A stretch of DNA of 64,000 nt from Ulota crispa (Eukaryota > Streptophyta > Bryopsida > Orthotrichales > Orthotrichaceae), in assembly GCA_963920765.1 (NCBI GenBank), contig OY987247.1, positions 20,556,471-20,620,470 on the forward strand. Direction: 5' to 3'. The notes beneath the pieces are model-generated. The model had not been told where the DNA came from. It made no database searches and was given only the letters and a program-made list of their open reading frames with translations. This document shows positions 13,296 through 24,367 of this stretch, one piece after another. Position 1 is the stretch's first letter; every line of letters begins with the position of its first letter. The position numbers and the translations under genes are program-made.

Positions 13296-14019
13296 GCAAT
13301 AAAGTTGGGGCAAGACCCCCTCGAGTTTGTCATCCAGGAGGCCTTGGCAAAAGAATAGGCAGTTGTGCAAGAAGAGGCAACGCATAGGAAAAGACAATGC
13401 ACCACCACAGCAGCAAGTAAAGCCATTGTACTTGCAATGGAGGCAATGGAGGAACTGATGAAGGTATTTGAGGAATTTATGAAAAAATGGGAATCGACTC
13501 TACAAAGGTGTAAAGTGCCTTCACTCGAGAGGCATAGAATACAGACAAATCATCCAAGAGAATAGGAAGGACTTGAAATTGACGTTATTCCATTCGTAAA
13601 TGTTGATGGTGAGGCACCCATCACTGCAGTGGATTTGATTAGAAGACAAGTGAATTCAGTGGAGGACAACATGATTGAGAAGTCAAGGGCATTCACAAAA
13701 GACAACATGGATACTGTGGAGGAAGATGGCACATCTTGATTTGACGTTGTGCCTGAGCCCATGTCACAGGTTGTTAGCGTTGTGGAAGTAGAAAAGCACA
13801 TTCTTGCAGGTGTGAGAGTAATCAAAAAAACTCCAACAGCAACAACTACATTGCAGACGGTGCCACTCACCAAAACTAATGTCCGCACAAGAGCAAATCC
13901 TTCAGTGGCTCAAAAGAAACGCGTGTTCCTTCCAGGGAGGGAACTTGAAGAAACGTTGTGCATCATCCAAAACAATGATAATACAATCAATAATGACGGC
14001 ATGGAAATCTTCAAGCATG
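13296..14019 (+). pseudogene. Decayed coiled-coil exon of the same plus-strand gene
   Basis: After an acceptor TTTTAG|GC near 13296 one frame runs 241 codons to a GTAAGT donor near 14019. It is broken only by TAG near 13357, TAG at 13563 and TGA at 13737. It reads KLGQDPLEFVIQEALAKE, then AMEELMKVFEEFMKKWESTL (a likely amphipathic coiled coil), then KKRVFLPGRELEETLCII. The long single frame with only three stops shows a real exon that has lost constraint. Function unknown; it probably encodes part of the transposon accessory protein. Confidence 0.5.
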
Positions 14020-14335
14020 TAAGTAACTGGAGAGGAAGGTGGACTGCCGTTGCTGTTTGACACAATGACCTTGAATTGGGAGTTGATTGTTTTGGTATTT
14101 ATCCATCGAACTCACATGAACATGACTTATTGATTTGTAGTATGGTTTATTGCTAGTACATGATGCTGAAATTTGTATCAACTTCCCAGCATTAATACTA
14201 GCTACAAAGAATGAATTTACAATTCTGTTACTAGAGGGGCAATTTGATTTTTTCTATAAAATATAGAATTGAACATGATTTGCAAAAGTTTTGTAGTTTG
14301 CCCATGTTCAATATGACATTACTGTATGTTAATCT

Positions 14336-14572
14336 ATGTTCTTGAGTACTAGACATGAAATGGAGCATGTGGCCAAACAAAGTAATTGGATTGTTCCTCG
14401 TCCAAGGAAAAAACATAAAACCATTTGGAAATTGGAGCATGAGCCGTTGAACGTGGATGAGGAACCCAATCATAACAATACAAGCAAAGAGGAGTCCATT
14501 GGCAGGAAGATTAGAAATGTAAGGAAACCTGCTAAATTAGAGCAAATGAAGAATGGCAAGAAACATGGCAAG
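14336..14572 (+). pseudogene. Basic, nuclear-localisation-like exon
   Basis: A Lys/Arg-rich frame (IVPRPRKKHKTIWKLEHEP, later GRKIRNVRKPAKLEQMK) ends at a good donor, GGCAAG|GTAAGT, near 14572. PRPRKKHK would serve as a nuclear localisation signal. Orientation and spacing place it downstream of the coiled-coil exon and upstream of the 15.18-kb exon. No domain recognised. Confidence 0.42.
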
Positions 14573-15185
14573 GTAAGTGTATTTTGGTTTTCAGTTTCAA
14601 TTACTATACTAAGCTATGCGTAATTGAATGTGCAAGTGACAAATTCATTGTACAATGTAACTATAAAGAACATGGGCTACGGCCCTTCTAGTGGCAGTAA
14701 TGTTCATATTCTGAGAATACTATTTTGCTGCCAAGTATAGGAAAGACCGTTCAAAAGATGATGAATGTCATTCATGTTTCTTAAAACTTGCTATGCATGT
14801 CATTTTCATAGTTCCTCTGTAATAGGCATTGAAGTAACAATATACATTGAACACAATTTTCCAAATCCAAACAATATGTATAGGGTGTAATATGCATCCT
14901 CTAACAATATGTTTGGTTTTTTTTAGAAGGGAAAGTGAGGAGCCACATTTGTAGAGTACAAGGAGGTGTGGTTTGTAAGTTAGCGTTATCTTAGTACTTT
15001 TAATTACAGATGTATGTCTTGTTGTAGGAAAAACGTATACTTGAAATCATGAAGGCAAAAATTATTTGTAATAAAGCTTTGTCATTATTCCATTTATTCA
15101 AGTGGAAATTAAAGGTATGATATATTCATTGGAATCATATGTTCACATATTAATTAATATGTTACTCATGATTCTGTATGATCAG

Positions 15186-15509
15186 GTACGGTATGTTTTA
15201 GTGGAGTATTTGGAACTTATTGAGAAATCCGATCTGCCAAGAGTAGTAGGAGTGGGTGAAGTTATTACAATAGAGTTTGAAGGGGACACAACAATCATGC
15301 CGGCATGTCTTGATGACTCCCTTGTCAGACTACATTTGAAGAGAGTGTACTGTGCAGATGTAGATTTGGTGTATTTGGATTTAGACAATGAAGATAAAGT
15401 GCAATGTAGCTCTCTTGGAGAGGCATATTTGAAGAAATGCAACATCTGGTGGCCGGCTCCAATGGAAGCTAAGTCCAAATTTTTTAATGAAATGGAAATT
15501 GGAGGATGA
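15186..15509 (+). pseudogene. Last exon, DUF8039-like segment
   Basis: After the acceptor GATCAG at about 15185 the frame reads RYVLVEYLELIEKSDLPRVV, VGEVITIEFEG, VRLHLKRVYCADVDLVYLD, SLGEAYLKKCNIWWPAP and ends with a TGA at 15507-15509. The order of a V-x-V/L-R-V-x-D stretch, an acidic D-x-D-L, then LGEA and a final WP is what I remember of the DUF8039 domain in plant CACTA accessory proteins. The match is inferential. It would be the C-terminus of the plus-strand gene that starts somewhere after 8281. Confidence 0.42.
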
Positions 15510-18500
15510 GTAAGTAATGACAAAACTCCCTCACAGTGGTGTAGTGTGACACGGAAAGACAAATTTGGTTTATGAAATGGCCGTGGATAATAGTTGTTTT
15601 TCCATGTAGTTCTATTCAGTGATGTGTTTGACAGCTTTTCTCCTATGTTGTGTAGGGTTCATTGAATATAGTAGACATGTCAATCTAGTCCTCATGTCAT
15701 GGTAAGGGTATATGACATTGTGAAGGTGTATGGTATTAGTGATGATATGTCAACATTGGGTACTTGTCATATACAATAGAATGGTTATGTTACAAGTGAA
15801 AAACCTATTGGGTAGCCAATGTCTATAGTATTGATAATGCTAAGGTATGATCAGAACTGTCAGCATATGCTTATTTTTTTTCCACGTATGTTAGAAGTAT
15901 TGAAATTGTTAAATGTTTTCATAGTTCTTGTAAAATAATGCTACTTTCTTTCAGTAGTACATTGCACGTGTCAATGCTGCTAATTTTCTCGTTCATGAAC
16001 TAGTACTTACACAAAGAAGTGAAATTGAATTCTAAACAAAACTTATTCAAATGTAATTAGTTCTTTTAGGTCATGTGCTCTAAATAAGTAATGTATGTAC
16101 CTATTTATATATTTTAAGAAGGAAGTGTTGGGATGGGTATGACTGAATTAAGGAGGGATTGACATGTGATTTATCATGATGAAGGGCATAGTTAGGTGAA
16201 TTGGTGGAACCACACTATTTTGCTTATAAATTTATTTATGTATTCCTCTCCATTATTGTTAATGACATGCTAATAAATTCACATACATACCATTACAATC
16301 ATAGGGATTTGCAAAGTTAGCCTTTAAACATGTAGTGAAATGGTGATTATAGATGGAGAATAACTTGGAATTTTGAAGTTGTTTAATTTTAATACAAATT
16401 AATGTTGAGTTGTTGCTGTGAAGCGTAATGGAAAAATCTGAACCTATTATTCCGGATACCATGAAGGATGACTGGTGCAAATATTGAGTTTTTTTGTTTT
16501 TTTGCTTGTAACTTAAGTAAGCAATTGTGTAATTGTGTAGCAATGTTATGTAAGAACTAGGAAGTGAGGACCAGGAACTTCTAATACAACAATTCATCCA
16601 CGCTCATGTGTCAAGATTTAGGCCTTTTGTTTGTGAATGTAACTTTACAAGCAAGATGTGTATTTTGGTTTGCAAATATATACTTTGGACGGTCAACCAC
16701 ATGATTTGCTTATTTCTTAATAGAAATTGACTATGCAATTTCTTGATTTTCTCCTTTAAGTAGTTTGTAATGGAAGCATGTAGATCCATGATTGAAAATA
16801 TGAAGAAGGACTAACTGTTTTCAGCATTTCAATGGTGATGGCAAAATCCTATATTGAAGACATTTAAGGCACTACAAGTATTATGTAAGTGATTCATACT
16901 CTTCCACGGGGAAAATTCTATGGGTGGAGGTGTAAAGTATGTATGCCGTAAGAGTAACATTAGCCAACTATTTTGTTAGTAATGTGAAATGGGTTCAATG
17001 ATTGGCAGTGGCAAAACATGTTTGGATGGCCGAGAAGATGCATTTTGTAATTACCATTAGGTTATGGGCTTGTATTAGTTGAGTCTTGGAGAAGACCTAA
17101 AAACCACTTATCATCATTTGTTTTTCTTAAAGATTATTGGTTTTTTGTCTTCTCTCATAATAAGTTTACAAAGTTGTGACATGTATAATAAATACTTGTA
17201 TGAGAATGTAGATTTTCCAAGCAAAATTGTCTGAGGAAAGATTTTTTTGCAGCCTAAGTAGAAGCCCATGCGGTTAGTATGTACTATGTGCTGACCCGTT
17301 TTGCATGAACATGTCGATGATGTTATTGTATTGTGCAGCATGTAACTAGTTACCCTCATATGAATGGATAAGTTACATTGTCACAATTGTTTGTGCTCTT
17401 TCAATATACTTACTTAAATTTTGTAGTGGATAGGGATGTGGTTTTTGTTTAAGGTCAATAGTATTGGATTAATTATTCTGCATTTCTCAAGGGAAAATTC
17501 CTAGGCCATATATTGTTGTTTTTGCTTTTTCTGTAATGGGAATAACATAATATAATTTCATATAGAATGACAAGGGGCAATTGAGATATGTAGTTGTAAA
17601 TGGTGACATTTGGGAATAAAGGCGGTATGTACTGTGCTTCTGGTTGTGCTGACACCCATGAGAATGATATTTTTGGGAATGTTTGCAGTCTAGAATGACA
17701 TGTCTTCAATTTTTTTAAAGAAAATATGCCATTTGTATTGTACATGTAAAGCAATTAGAATAAAAAATATGGATAACCAATTGAAATGTATGTAGTGAAA
17801 AGATGTCAGCGAAAGTGAGAGCAAAACTACTTATTGTTGAGGTATAGTGCATGCTTGGAGCATTGTTATATGTGAAGCACATTAAAATTGTGGCAAATGT
17901 CTAGCATAGATGAGAATTCTAAAATTATGGTGTGTGCTTTATGAAGTCCAAAGTGAAGTTATCTAAAAACATTATCAATTTAGGCACACATGTAATTGAA
18001 GGTTACAAGTATATATGAATGAGGTAGTACTTGTGTACTGAATAAGGTGAGGTCATGAATACCAGTGATTGTTGTTCATGAGCATGATATACAGTTGTAT
18101 TGGACTCATGGAAGCAATGTTTTGGAAGAAGGTGCAATGTAGACAGAGCATTGACGTTGGAGGAATTTGAATTAAAAGTTGATGTAACTGCTAATAAGGT
18201 TTGTAATTGCATGTGATTGCTGAATTGTGTACAATTTCTCACTAAAGTTTTTGAAAATGGATTTCTGCAGGGGGATATGTTGTCGGGAAGAAATACTTCT
18301 AGTTTGCGAAAGGTGGTACCTAAGACAAAGTATTATTATTATTTTTTTCCTTGGATGCAATTGGTATTAGCTAGTGGTCAATGATATTAATACGGAGTTG
18401 GTGTGTAGTGTAAATGAGTACATGTGATTGAGTTGTTGGAATACATGATTCAGAGAACATATGTCTTAGTAGTACCCATAATCGTAAATCTCCATACTTG

Positions 18501-20050
18501 TAGCACGGCATGTCTAGCTATTGTACTACTTTAATAAGAAGTGAACCAAATTGACATGTGAATGGTAAATCGAATACAGCAAGAAGACGTTAAGACATAA
18601 TTGAGAACTAAAATTTAATTGATAGATGAGAAACCGATGGAGCTTGTAACTGTGATTTGTAAAAGGAATGAAGAATTGCCAATTCAAGAGTAAGTGCAAT
18701 GTCTTTGTGTATCTTGCTTGTAATTACAAGAAACGTTGGATGATGTGGATTTAATTGATCAATGCGTCAATGGTAACAAGGTTGGATGTAAATGGAAGAC
18801 TTTGATGTTGGAAATGTACATGAGCAGTCTCTATTACTGTTTAGGGGTATGCCTTGCCTATGGCATTTCCATAATACATTTTCATAATGAACAACAACAC
18901 TAATATGTGACATAGTGATAGGCTTATCAAAGTAGATGGTTTGAACGTGTTGCCATAGCAAATACAAATGATCAAAAATATAATCTCCAAACCAAATTTT
19001 ATGAGAGAGTAGTTGGTTTAAATAGAATTCAAGCAATGATGAACTGCAATTTTTTGAGACATGGAAGTTGTTGAGGCAAGAAATGTGGATGTCTAGAAGA
19101 GTATTCATGTGATAATTATTGACTTTGGTTGAAAAGGCACAACAACTTAGAAGAACACCTTTGGAATCGGTGATCAATTGAATTTGTCACTTATGAATAA
19201 TTGAAATGTGTTAATGTAGAGGTTCGTCATTCAATGGATAGAGAAGGACGGGCACACACTAATGATGTGGGCTTGTCAAGAGAAGGAGTGAACATGGAGT
19301 TTCATAGTCATGAAGCACAAGAACAACTGTATTTGAAGTAGAAGTATTACTCCAAGGAGGGGAGGAAGATTAAGGAGATTGGGGATTTCAAGTAGTATTG
19401 GGAAATGTAATAAGGTAGGTACAAACACACAGGAGCACCTTGTTTTTGCATACAATATAGTATGTGCATTCTTGAAGGTTTTACATTTTATCTAATATCG
19501 GAACGAATGTGCAGCGGATGAGGACGTACTAATTTTTGTGAGTCATAAAACATGAATACAATCACTGTATTGATTTTCCTATCCAGGAGTCAAATCATAA
19601 CTTGTGTTGTGGTTCCATACTTCTAGTGCCATAGATTTGGATGAAATTGAGCAATGTCAGAGTAAGCAACAACTTCTTTGTTTTGGAGTGAATATTTGGA
19701 GGGGATGCTACATGATTAGTTATTGCCTTACATGTATGGGAAATGCCCTTTGTAATGTACAAGTATATACAATTTAGAACAATTGAAACATTCGAGAGAA
19801 ATACATGTTTTTCACATCAAGAATGCAACAAGTAAAAAGTTAACTAGGAAGGAATGGAAACCGTGAATTGCATATCCAGTTTGGGCTGCTGTTATTTCTC
19901 ATATATTACTACGTTTAGAACAACATATGGTTGTTGTACATAATAGAAACTGAACATGTCAGTGAGGTCTATGAAATATATTCTTATAGAGAAAGTGAAG
20001 GGATTCTACGTTCATCAACATGCAGAGTAACATAGAAATCATTATTTAAA
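15510..20050. other. Long AT-rich non-coding stretch
   Basis: About 4.5 kb with only short, low-complexity frames on both strands and no recognisable domain or inverted repeat. It separates the CACTA-like relic from the SUVR-like pseudogene and may be the remains of older insertions. Confidence 0.5.
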
Positions 20051-20060
20051 TGTCATTGAC

Positions 20061-20414
20061 ATGCTCAGAACAAAAAAGTATTGCGTTCATAACGAGAAAG
20101 AAACAATAAGAAATCTTACTTTAAAACTTTGTTCATCATATCATGTAATGTTGCAACACTTGTCAAGACAGCCTGAGAGTATGAAAATTACCAGTACGAC
20201 AAAAGGTATTGTAAATAGAAAGTTCCGGGACACATCACCCATTCCATACAAATTGAATACAATATGGCTAACGCCATATGGCGGAATTTTACTAGTCACA
20301 GCTTGTTTCCTGGATTACACATGGAAAGTGAACCAAAGATTGATAAATCCTCCAGAACGCATGAACATGAAACAAGATACGCAAAGCGGCATTTGTGAAC
20401 ACAACCAAGAGTAG
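20061..20414 (+). CDS. Hypothetical ORF of uncertain reality
   Basis: A 117-codon ATG-initiated frame with mixed composition (PYGGILLVTACFLDYTW, RLINPPERMN). It lies just upstream of the SUVR-like exons, but no splice connection to them can be shown and no family is recognised. It may be a chance frame. Confidence 0.18.
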   Translation: MLRTKKYCVHNEKETIRNLTLKLCSSYHVMLQHLSRQPESMKITSTTKGIVNRKFRDTSPIPYKLNTIWLTPYGGILLVTACFLDYTWKVNQRLINPPERMNMKQDTQSGICEHNQE

Positions 20415-20529
20415 GCATTTGTAATGCAGAAGTAAACGTAAACTACTGGATGCCTTTATGTTAGCATTATATGTTCAATGTAACACAAAATCCACGTTCA
20501 AATCATATAAAGCTAAACGCGTTTTTCTT

Positions 20530-20608
20530 TTAGTGGGGCTACCTGACGAAAGGAAGAAGGTCCTCCAAGATTGCCTAGATTTGGCAAAGGCTAAATGCCC
20601 ACTCGCTG
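20530..20608 (+). pseudogene. Exon-like segment upstream of the SUVR relic
   Basis: The frame reads VGLPDERKKVLQDCLDLAKA then KCPLAG and ends at a perfect donor, GCTG|GTAAGT, near 20608. The helical, charged character and consensus donor suggest a real exon. It could be the N-terminal part of the SUVR-like gene whose SET domain follows 2.8 kb downstream. It does not clearly match the WIYLD domain found at the N-terminus of angiosperm SUVR1/2/4 proteins. Confidence 0.35.
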
Positions 20609-20893
20609 GTAAGTTATTTCTAAATTCTGACTATTCCAAAGTTTCATATATAGTATGGTTTTGTAGAGTGTTGTTTAGATTTGCATGAAGTCCTAATAGC
20701 ACGAGACATGAATCTACCATATGTTATTAAAAACAACAATGTCTTTTTCTTACATCTATTTTGAAGTGTAAATGTTGTGGGGTTACACTCCTATTGCTCA
20801 ATGACATATAATACATGCACCGCGTATGTAAGTGTTTGCAATTGGGGTAGGTACTACAAAATTCATATTTTAAATGAAATATTGTATAGTATC

Positions 20894-20932
20894 AAATGGT
20901 TTCTAATACTGTCCTAGTATTAGAAACCATTT
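20894..20932. repeat. Perfect 17-bp hairpin with 5-nt loop
   Basis: The left arm AAATGGTTTCTAATACT (20894-20910) is the exact reverse complement of the right arm at 20916-20932, with loop GTCCT. The stem is too short for a typical plant microRNA precursor. It lies within a presumed intron of the SUVR-like relic. Confidence 0.85.
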
Positions 20933-21719
20933 TCAATTGATTTCTTGTACTCTATTACACATGTTTCTAATATACAAATTCTACACGATGGATGTTTTAT
21001 ACTTAACTAAGATTTTACGTAGGTATCATAGAGTAGTTAAATGCATGTTAGTACTACTATGCTAGACTTATAGTTGTTAGTACTTACCTATATTTCTCAA
21101 TACTAATAACATAGTTCTTCACTCTAACAACAATTATACTAACATACAATAAGTTTATGTAGTGCAAGTTTATATGTACTTTGTAAAGGTTTTACATTTG
21201 AGTACTTGTGATTTCTGTTTTATGATACTTATGAATCCAGTTTTCCATGTACTACTGTACTTAAACTCTTTTAAGATACTTTTGTACACATTTTCACATT
21301 TCTTTGCATATATGTTCATAGTGTATACATATAAGTACTATAAATTGTACTTACAGTACGTATAAGTGGTATGTTGTATATATTGTACCAATTGTACTAC
21401 AAAACATATAGACTTTCAAATTATGCATTTGTTTAGTAGAATTTTTTTTCCAATAAATTAGCTTCACAACTTTGCTTTATTGAGCAGTACTTATTGTTGT
21501 ACTATGTTAATTTTGCAAGAATGCAGTTGTTTTGATTTCATATGAATGTCTAGTTATCCAGTAAGTTTGTCTTTAAAAATGAGGATGTTTGTATATAAGA
21601 GTTTACGACATCTTACTTGCATACGTTACTTAATAAGACTGACATTGTACTCTTCTAAACATGGAGAGGATTTTTACATTAGCATTTCATACCAAACATT
21701 TAATTTTGTATAATTGCAG

Positions 21720-22165
21720 ATCAAAAATTTGCCCATCCTGCAACTCTCCAGCAAACTTCACGGAGGGAGCCAGTAGTCATGCTATCTGTTCACCAAGGGC
21801 CTCTGATTGGAGTCGAGCTACATTGTCCAAAGCTGCAGGGGTTGACATTGATCTAGACAAAGTCATTGATCTTGCATATTCCAAAAAGAGAGCAAGGGTT
21901 GAAGTTGATAGTCTTGCATCAAAGCTCATTGCAGGGAGAAAGAAAAAAAAATATCAAAGAATAGCATCAAAGAATGACATGGACCTCAACACAGAATTCT
22001 AGTCTGAATCGAAGTCAAGCAAGGACAAGCTTGGAGTGATAGTGTTAAACCTACCCTCCTCATTTGGTACAACTGCGTCATCTTCAACATTCAAACAAGG
22101 AGCACGGATGGCAGTATAGGTGTATTGCAATATACTGAAGATGAAAATGACGACAAGGTATGCCA
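21720..22165 (+). pseudogene. Basic linker exon of the SUVR-like relic
   Basis: After an acceptor ATTGCAG near 21719 the frame reads SKICPSCNSPANF, then DIDLDKVIDLAYSKKRARVE, LIAGRKKKKYQRIASK and hits a TAG at 22000-22002. The same frame then continues (SESKSSKDKLGVIV, FGTTASSSTFKQG) to a possible donor, ACAAG|GTATGC, near 22157. A basic, poorly conserved linker ahead of the pre-SET domain is typical of plant SUVR proteins. Assignment to that gene rests on strand, order and proximity only. Confidence 0.4.
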
Positions 22166-22253
22166 ATACTTTCTTCAAGTTTGAAATGTAGTTTTTTCCA
22201 ATCTTTGCAAACTCTTGATGTCAACACAAATGTTTGTGACGTGTAAAAATTAG

Positions 22254-23135
22254 ACACCAAAAGCAAAGATGACGCTAGAAAATCCAATTGCAAAAATTCT
22301 TGGGTTATCCAAGAGAGAAGAGAAATCGGTGGCTACTCATGCAACCCAAGTGTTTGGAGTAGCTCATGGAGATTCTACAACGGGGGTGCAATTGAGTGCT
22401 GCAAAAGCTGCTTAGCATTTGCCAGTGGAAGAGGAGAAGGACACTCGCAAGGTGAGACCTGCAGCAATAGTTTTGCTTCATACTGACGACCACAAACATG
22501 AGGTCACAATTAATGTGCCTAAAAATGTAAAGGAAGTCAAGGAAGATTGTGAGCAACCAAGTGGAAAAGGAAATGAGGGTATAGAGGTCTTTGATGGGGA
22601 GGGTAAGGGTGTTGGTGAGGGAATTCTTGTTGAAAGAAGGGGTTCTGGTGAACAAGGAAATGGGCCCTTGAGAGGTTCTGATGAGACATTTTTTAGCAAG
22701 TCTAAGGGTGGGGGAGCCAAAGATGTTGGGAGGGGTGATACATCTAATGAAATCATGGGGTTCAAGGTGGTTTTTAGAGAAGCACAAATTCCAGCATCAG
22801 AAGAAAGAGGGACGCATCTCTAGGTACAAGCCCCAAAAGTGTCTTCACCCCAGAAGACTACAGTGAAGGAGAGTAAGGAGGGTAGGAAGAAGAAGAAGCC
22901 AGTCTTGGAAGATGCAAGTGCCTCAACACCTCTAGAAGCAGTTTTGGATAGTTCAAAACTGAGTAAGTTAGCACCTGTGGTGGGAGATGAAGGTGGTCAG
23001 GCAGAGCCCCACATTGAAGATCCCATCCAAGTCTTTTTGCCTCTAGGCAGGAGGAATACACGATCGCATCAAGGGAATTTATTGATGTCTATGCAAGTAG
23101 ACAAAGCCTCATCAAAGAAGCATAGGCGGTTATAG
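22254..23135 (+). pseudogene. Low-complexity Lys/Glu/Gly-rich exon of the SUVR-like relic
   Basis: A single frame starts after an AG near 22253 (TPKAKMTLENPIAKILGLSK). It runs to 23135 with in-frame TAG codons at 22413-22415 and 22821-22823. It contains acidic/Gly-rich (EGIEVFDGEGKGVGEGI) and basic (KEGRKKKKPVLEDA) stretches and ends DKASSKKHRRL. The low-complexity, charged composition suits the disordered region between the N-terminus and the pre-SET domain of SUVR proteins, but it is not diagnostic. The SUVR pre-SET exon starts about 260 bp downstream. Confidence 0.45.
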
Positions 23136-23393
23136 TATGTACATATTCATATTTTAGTATTGTATGGAGTGGTCAAAGTATTGATTTAATTTTATAGTGT
23201 TGGTTAGTGTATGTATGTGGATTTGTAGTGTTGGTTACTCTCAAGTAGCTAGGTGTATTGTAGTAAGTTTACCCCTGTACATTGCGTTATAGTTGAGGCT
23301 ATTGGAAAAAAGACTAAGTTCAACAATAATTGCCTGTGTTGGTTGAAAGTTCTTGCATTCTAATGTCGTTTGCTTGGATGTGTGACTTATAGG

Positions 23394-24367
23394 CAACATA
23401 CTATATTGGAGACTTATCTAGAGGCTTGGAGGCAATTCCAATCCCAGTTTGTCCACATGAGTATCCAATGACTCCTTTTAAGTATATTACTAGTAGTATA
23501 GTTCATAACAAGGCCTCTATTCATACCTCTATTATTGGGTTAGGGGTTGGTGAGTTTTGTTTGTATAGCACAGATGATTGTTTAACGGTTGCGGTTCCTT
23601 GCCAATGTACAAAGGCAACTAGTGGTGAGTTTGCTTACAACCAAAGTAGATTGTTGAAAAAACCTTTCATGCAAAGTAGTACTAATTTGGATAGAGTTTT
23701 TATTAGGAAGTGTAATATGAAATGTAAGTGTCATAGAAAGTGTGGTAATTGTGTTGTTTAGCAGGGTATGCAGTACTTGAGAGAGGTCTATCATACAACG
23801 CAGATTGGATGGGGGATTTGAGTTGGTCAGCATATCTCCAAAGGTGCGCTTGTGTTTGAGATGACTGGAGAGATATTGACTAATGCAAAGATGGAGATTA
23901 GAAACCTAGTAGTACATGATGGTCCTTCATACAGTTTGCAGCTACATGCTGATTGGGACACGGAACGACGATCAAATGACAACACTGCTCTATGTTTGGA
24001 TGCCACTCACTATGGCAATGTTGCCCGTTTTTTAAATCACAAGTTTGACATTAACCATTATCTTTGATGTGATTAGAGTGTAATAATACATGTTAGTTTT
24101 CTAACTGGTGTTTTACTAATGTTCTGCAGATGTGGAGATGCAAACCTCATCAACATGTCAGTGAAGATTGAGAATGTTGGGAAAAATTTGTATCATGTTG
24201 CCTTTATTACAAAACTGTTTATTCAACCAAAAAAGGAGTTGACGTGGGATTATGGCATAGATTTCAAAAATTGTGACCCCCAATTGCCTTCCTTCTTTTA
24301 TAAGTGTAGAAGCCTCCTTTGCAGAGATGTGAACCTCAAATCTATTCAAGAACATAGATCAACTTAA
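23394..24367 (+). pseudogene. SUVR1/2/4-type histone H3K9 methyltransferase, SET region, inactivated
   Basis: An exon after TTATAG at about 23393 begins YYIGDLSRGLEAIPIPV, matching the start of the SUVR1/2/4 pre-SET region. It continues through PCQCTKATSGEFAYN (pre-SET Cys motif), FIRKCNMKCKCHRKCGNCVV, GWGI, VFEMTGEIL, LHADWDTE and ALCLDATHYGNVARFLNHK. An 87-bp intron (24043-24129, AA|GT...CAG) joins NHK to CGDANLINM, LYHVAFIT, ELTWDYGIDF and a final CRSLLCRD. The family methylates histone H3 Lys9 in chromatin. It cannot be functional as read. TAG at 23759-23761 stands between VV and Q. TGA at 23819-23821 sits where relatives have Arg after GWG(L/I), consistent with CGA to TGA. About 35-40 residues with pre-SET zinc-binding Cys are missing between LLKKPFMQ and LDRVFIRKC. 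The first Cys of the post-SET CxC is replaced by Tyr. NHKC replaces the usual NHRC. Confidence 0.87.

Noticed and set aside
20894..20932. MicroRNA precursor
   Set aside because: The stem is 17 bp with a 5-nt loop, too short for plant Dicer processing, and flanking sequence does not extend the pairing.
22305..22787. 160-codon minus-strand frame
   Set aside because: It is the complement of the charged plus-strand exon at 22254-23135. Its Ser/Pro/Leu-rich content is what an antisense of Lys/Glu/Gly codons gives.
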